A stretch of DNA of 15,566 nucleotides, taken from the NCBI GenBank assembly GCA_025462985.1, contig JAOAPP010000083.1:1-15566 (forward strand). Reading direction: 5' to 3'. The stretch comes from Bryobacterales bacterium. GTDB taxonomy: Bacteria > Acidobacteriota > Terriglobia > Bryobacterales > Bryobacteraceae. The notes beneath the pieces were generated by a model. It saw nothing but the letters and a program-made list of their open reading frames with translations. It did not search any database and had not been told where the DNA came from. The position numbers were made by a program, and so were the translations under genes. Positions 15,397 to 15,566 of this stretch are shown piece after piece (position 1 is the stretch's first letter; each line of letters opens with the position of its first letter).

Positions 15397-15566
15397 GCTG
15401 TCTGCCTTTCTCCTCGCAGATACCGATTCGCGAAGATGGACTCGATGAATGCCGCCACCAGCACCAGCGCCAGCACCCAGCGCCACAGACTCCAGGGTCG
15501 TTGCGCCTGAGTATCTACCGTACCGCTTTCCGGGCTCGTGCTACCAATTCCAGTATTGCGCCAAAG
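15393..15566 (-). CDS. BatA-like membrane protein, C-terminal fragment (cut by window edge)
   Basis: The last 57 codons of a gene entering from the right edge, open without a stop from 15566 to TGA at 15393-15395. The fragment reads LWRNTGIG..., a polar linker, then RPWSLWRWVLALVLVAAF, a single transmembrane helix, and a short basic tail, FANRYLRGERQTA. This is the usual ending of BatA/vWA-type aerotolerance-like membrane proteins that precede DUF4175-like genes. Only the tail is visible, so the family call rests on this hydrophobic ending and on the neighbour. Its stop overlaps the DUF4175-like start by ATGA, which implies translational coupling. Confidence 0.7.
   Translation of the reverse strand, partial: LWRNTGIGSTSPESGTVDTQAQRPWSLWRWVLALVLVAAFIESIFANRYLRGERQTA

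Overview
The window is about 15.6 kb of moderately GC-rich bacterial DNA. It looks like an Acidobacteriota chromosome of the Solibacter/Bryobacter kind. That assignment is inferred from protein types: twin-arginine-tagged Gfo/Idh and sugar-epimerase proteins, a secreted PQQ-like propeller with malectin modules, a FecR/DUF6600 protein with Trp/Tyr-rich repeats, and a DUF4175-type giant next to a BatA-like membrane protein. No rRNA, tRNA, CRISPR array, integrase or insertion sequence was found.

Left part (1-2276): a class I xylose isomerase on the minus strand diverges from a small RRM RNA-binding protein on the plus strand. The RRM gene is followed by a 70-residue protein with a basic helix and an acidic tail. 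A terminator-like hairpin with a T-run lies between these two genes and abuts the ribosome binding site of the second. They converge on the next minus-strand operon across a perfect 10-bp hairpin.

Sugar operon (2274-4707, minus): a sugar phosphate isomerase/epimerase-like TIM barrel and a Gfo/Idh/MocA oxidoreductase, 31 bp apart, both with N-terminal twin-arginine signals. Together they suggest sugar or glycoside oxidation outside the cytoplasm. A 347-bp hairpin-rich gap follows, then a 200-residue lipoprotein gene.

Middle (5658-9337): a 518-bp intergenic region holds a plausible sigma70-type promoter, a TTGGT-N3-ACCAA operator-like palindrome upstream of it and inverted repeats near the expected transcription start. 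It precedes a 1032-residue secreted protein made of a PQQ-like beta-propeller and two tandem copies of an Ig-like plus malectin module. A strong bidirectional terminator closes this gene and the convergent minus-strand unit.

Right part (9365-15566, minus): a FecR/DUF6600 secreted or envelope protein, a 1179-residue DUF4175-like membrane protein, and the C-terminal 57 codons of a BatA-like membrane protein whose stop overlaps the DUF4175 start (ATGA). The last two form a translationally coupled pair of the envelope-associated MoxR/BatA type.

I did not find a clearly novel multi-gene system. The best candidates for a second look are the RRM/basic-protein pair with its internal hairpin, the operator-promoter cluster before the propeller-malectin gene, and the exported oxidoreductase/epimerase pair.
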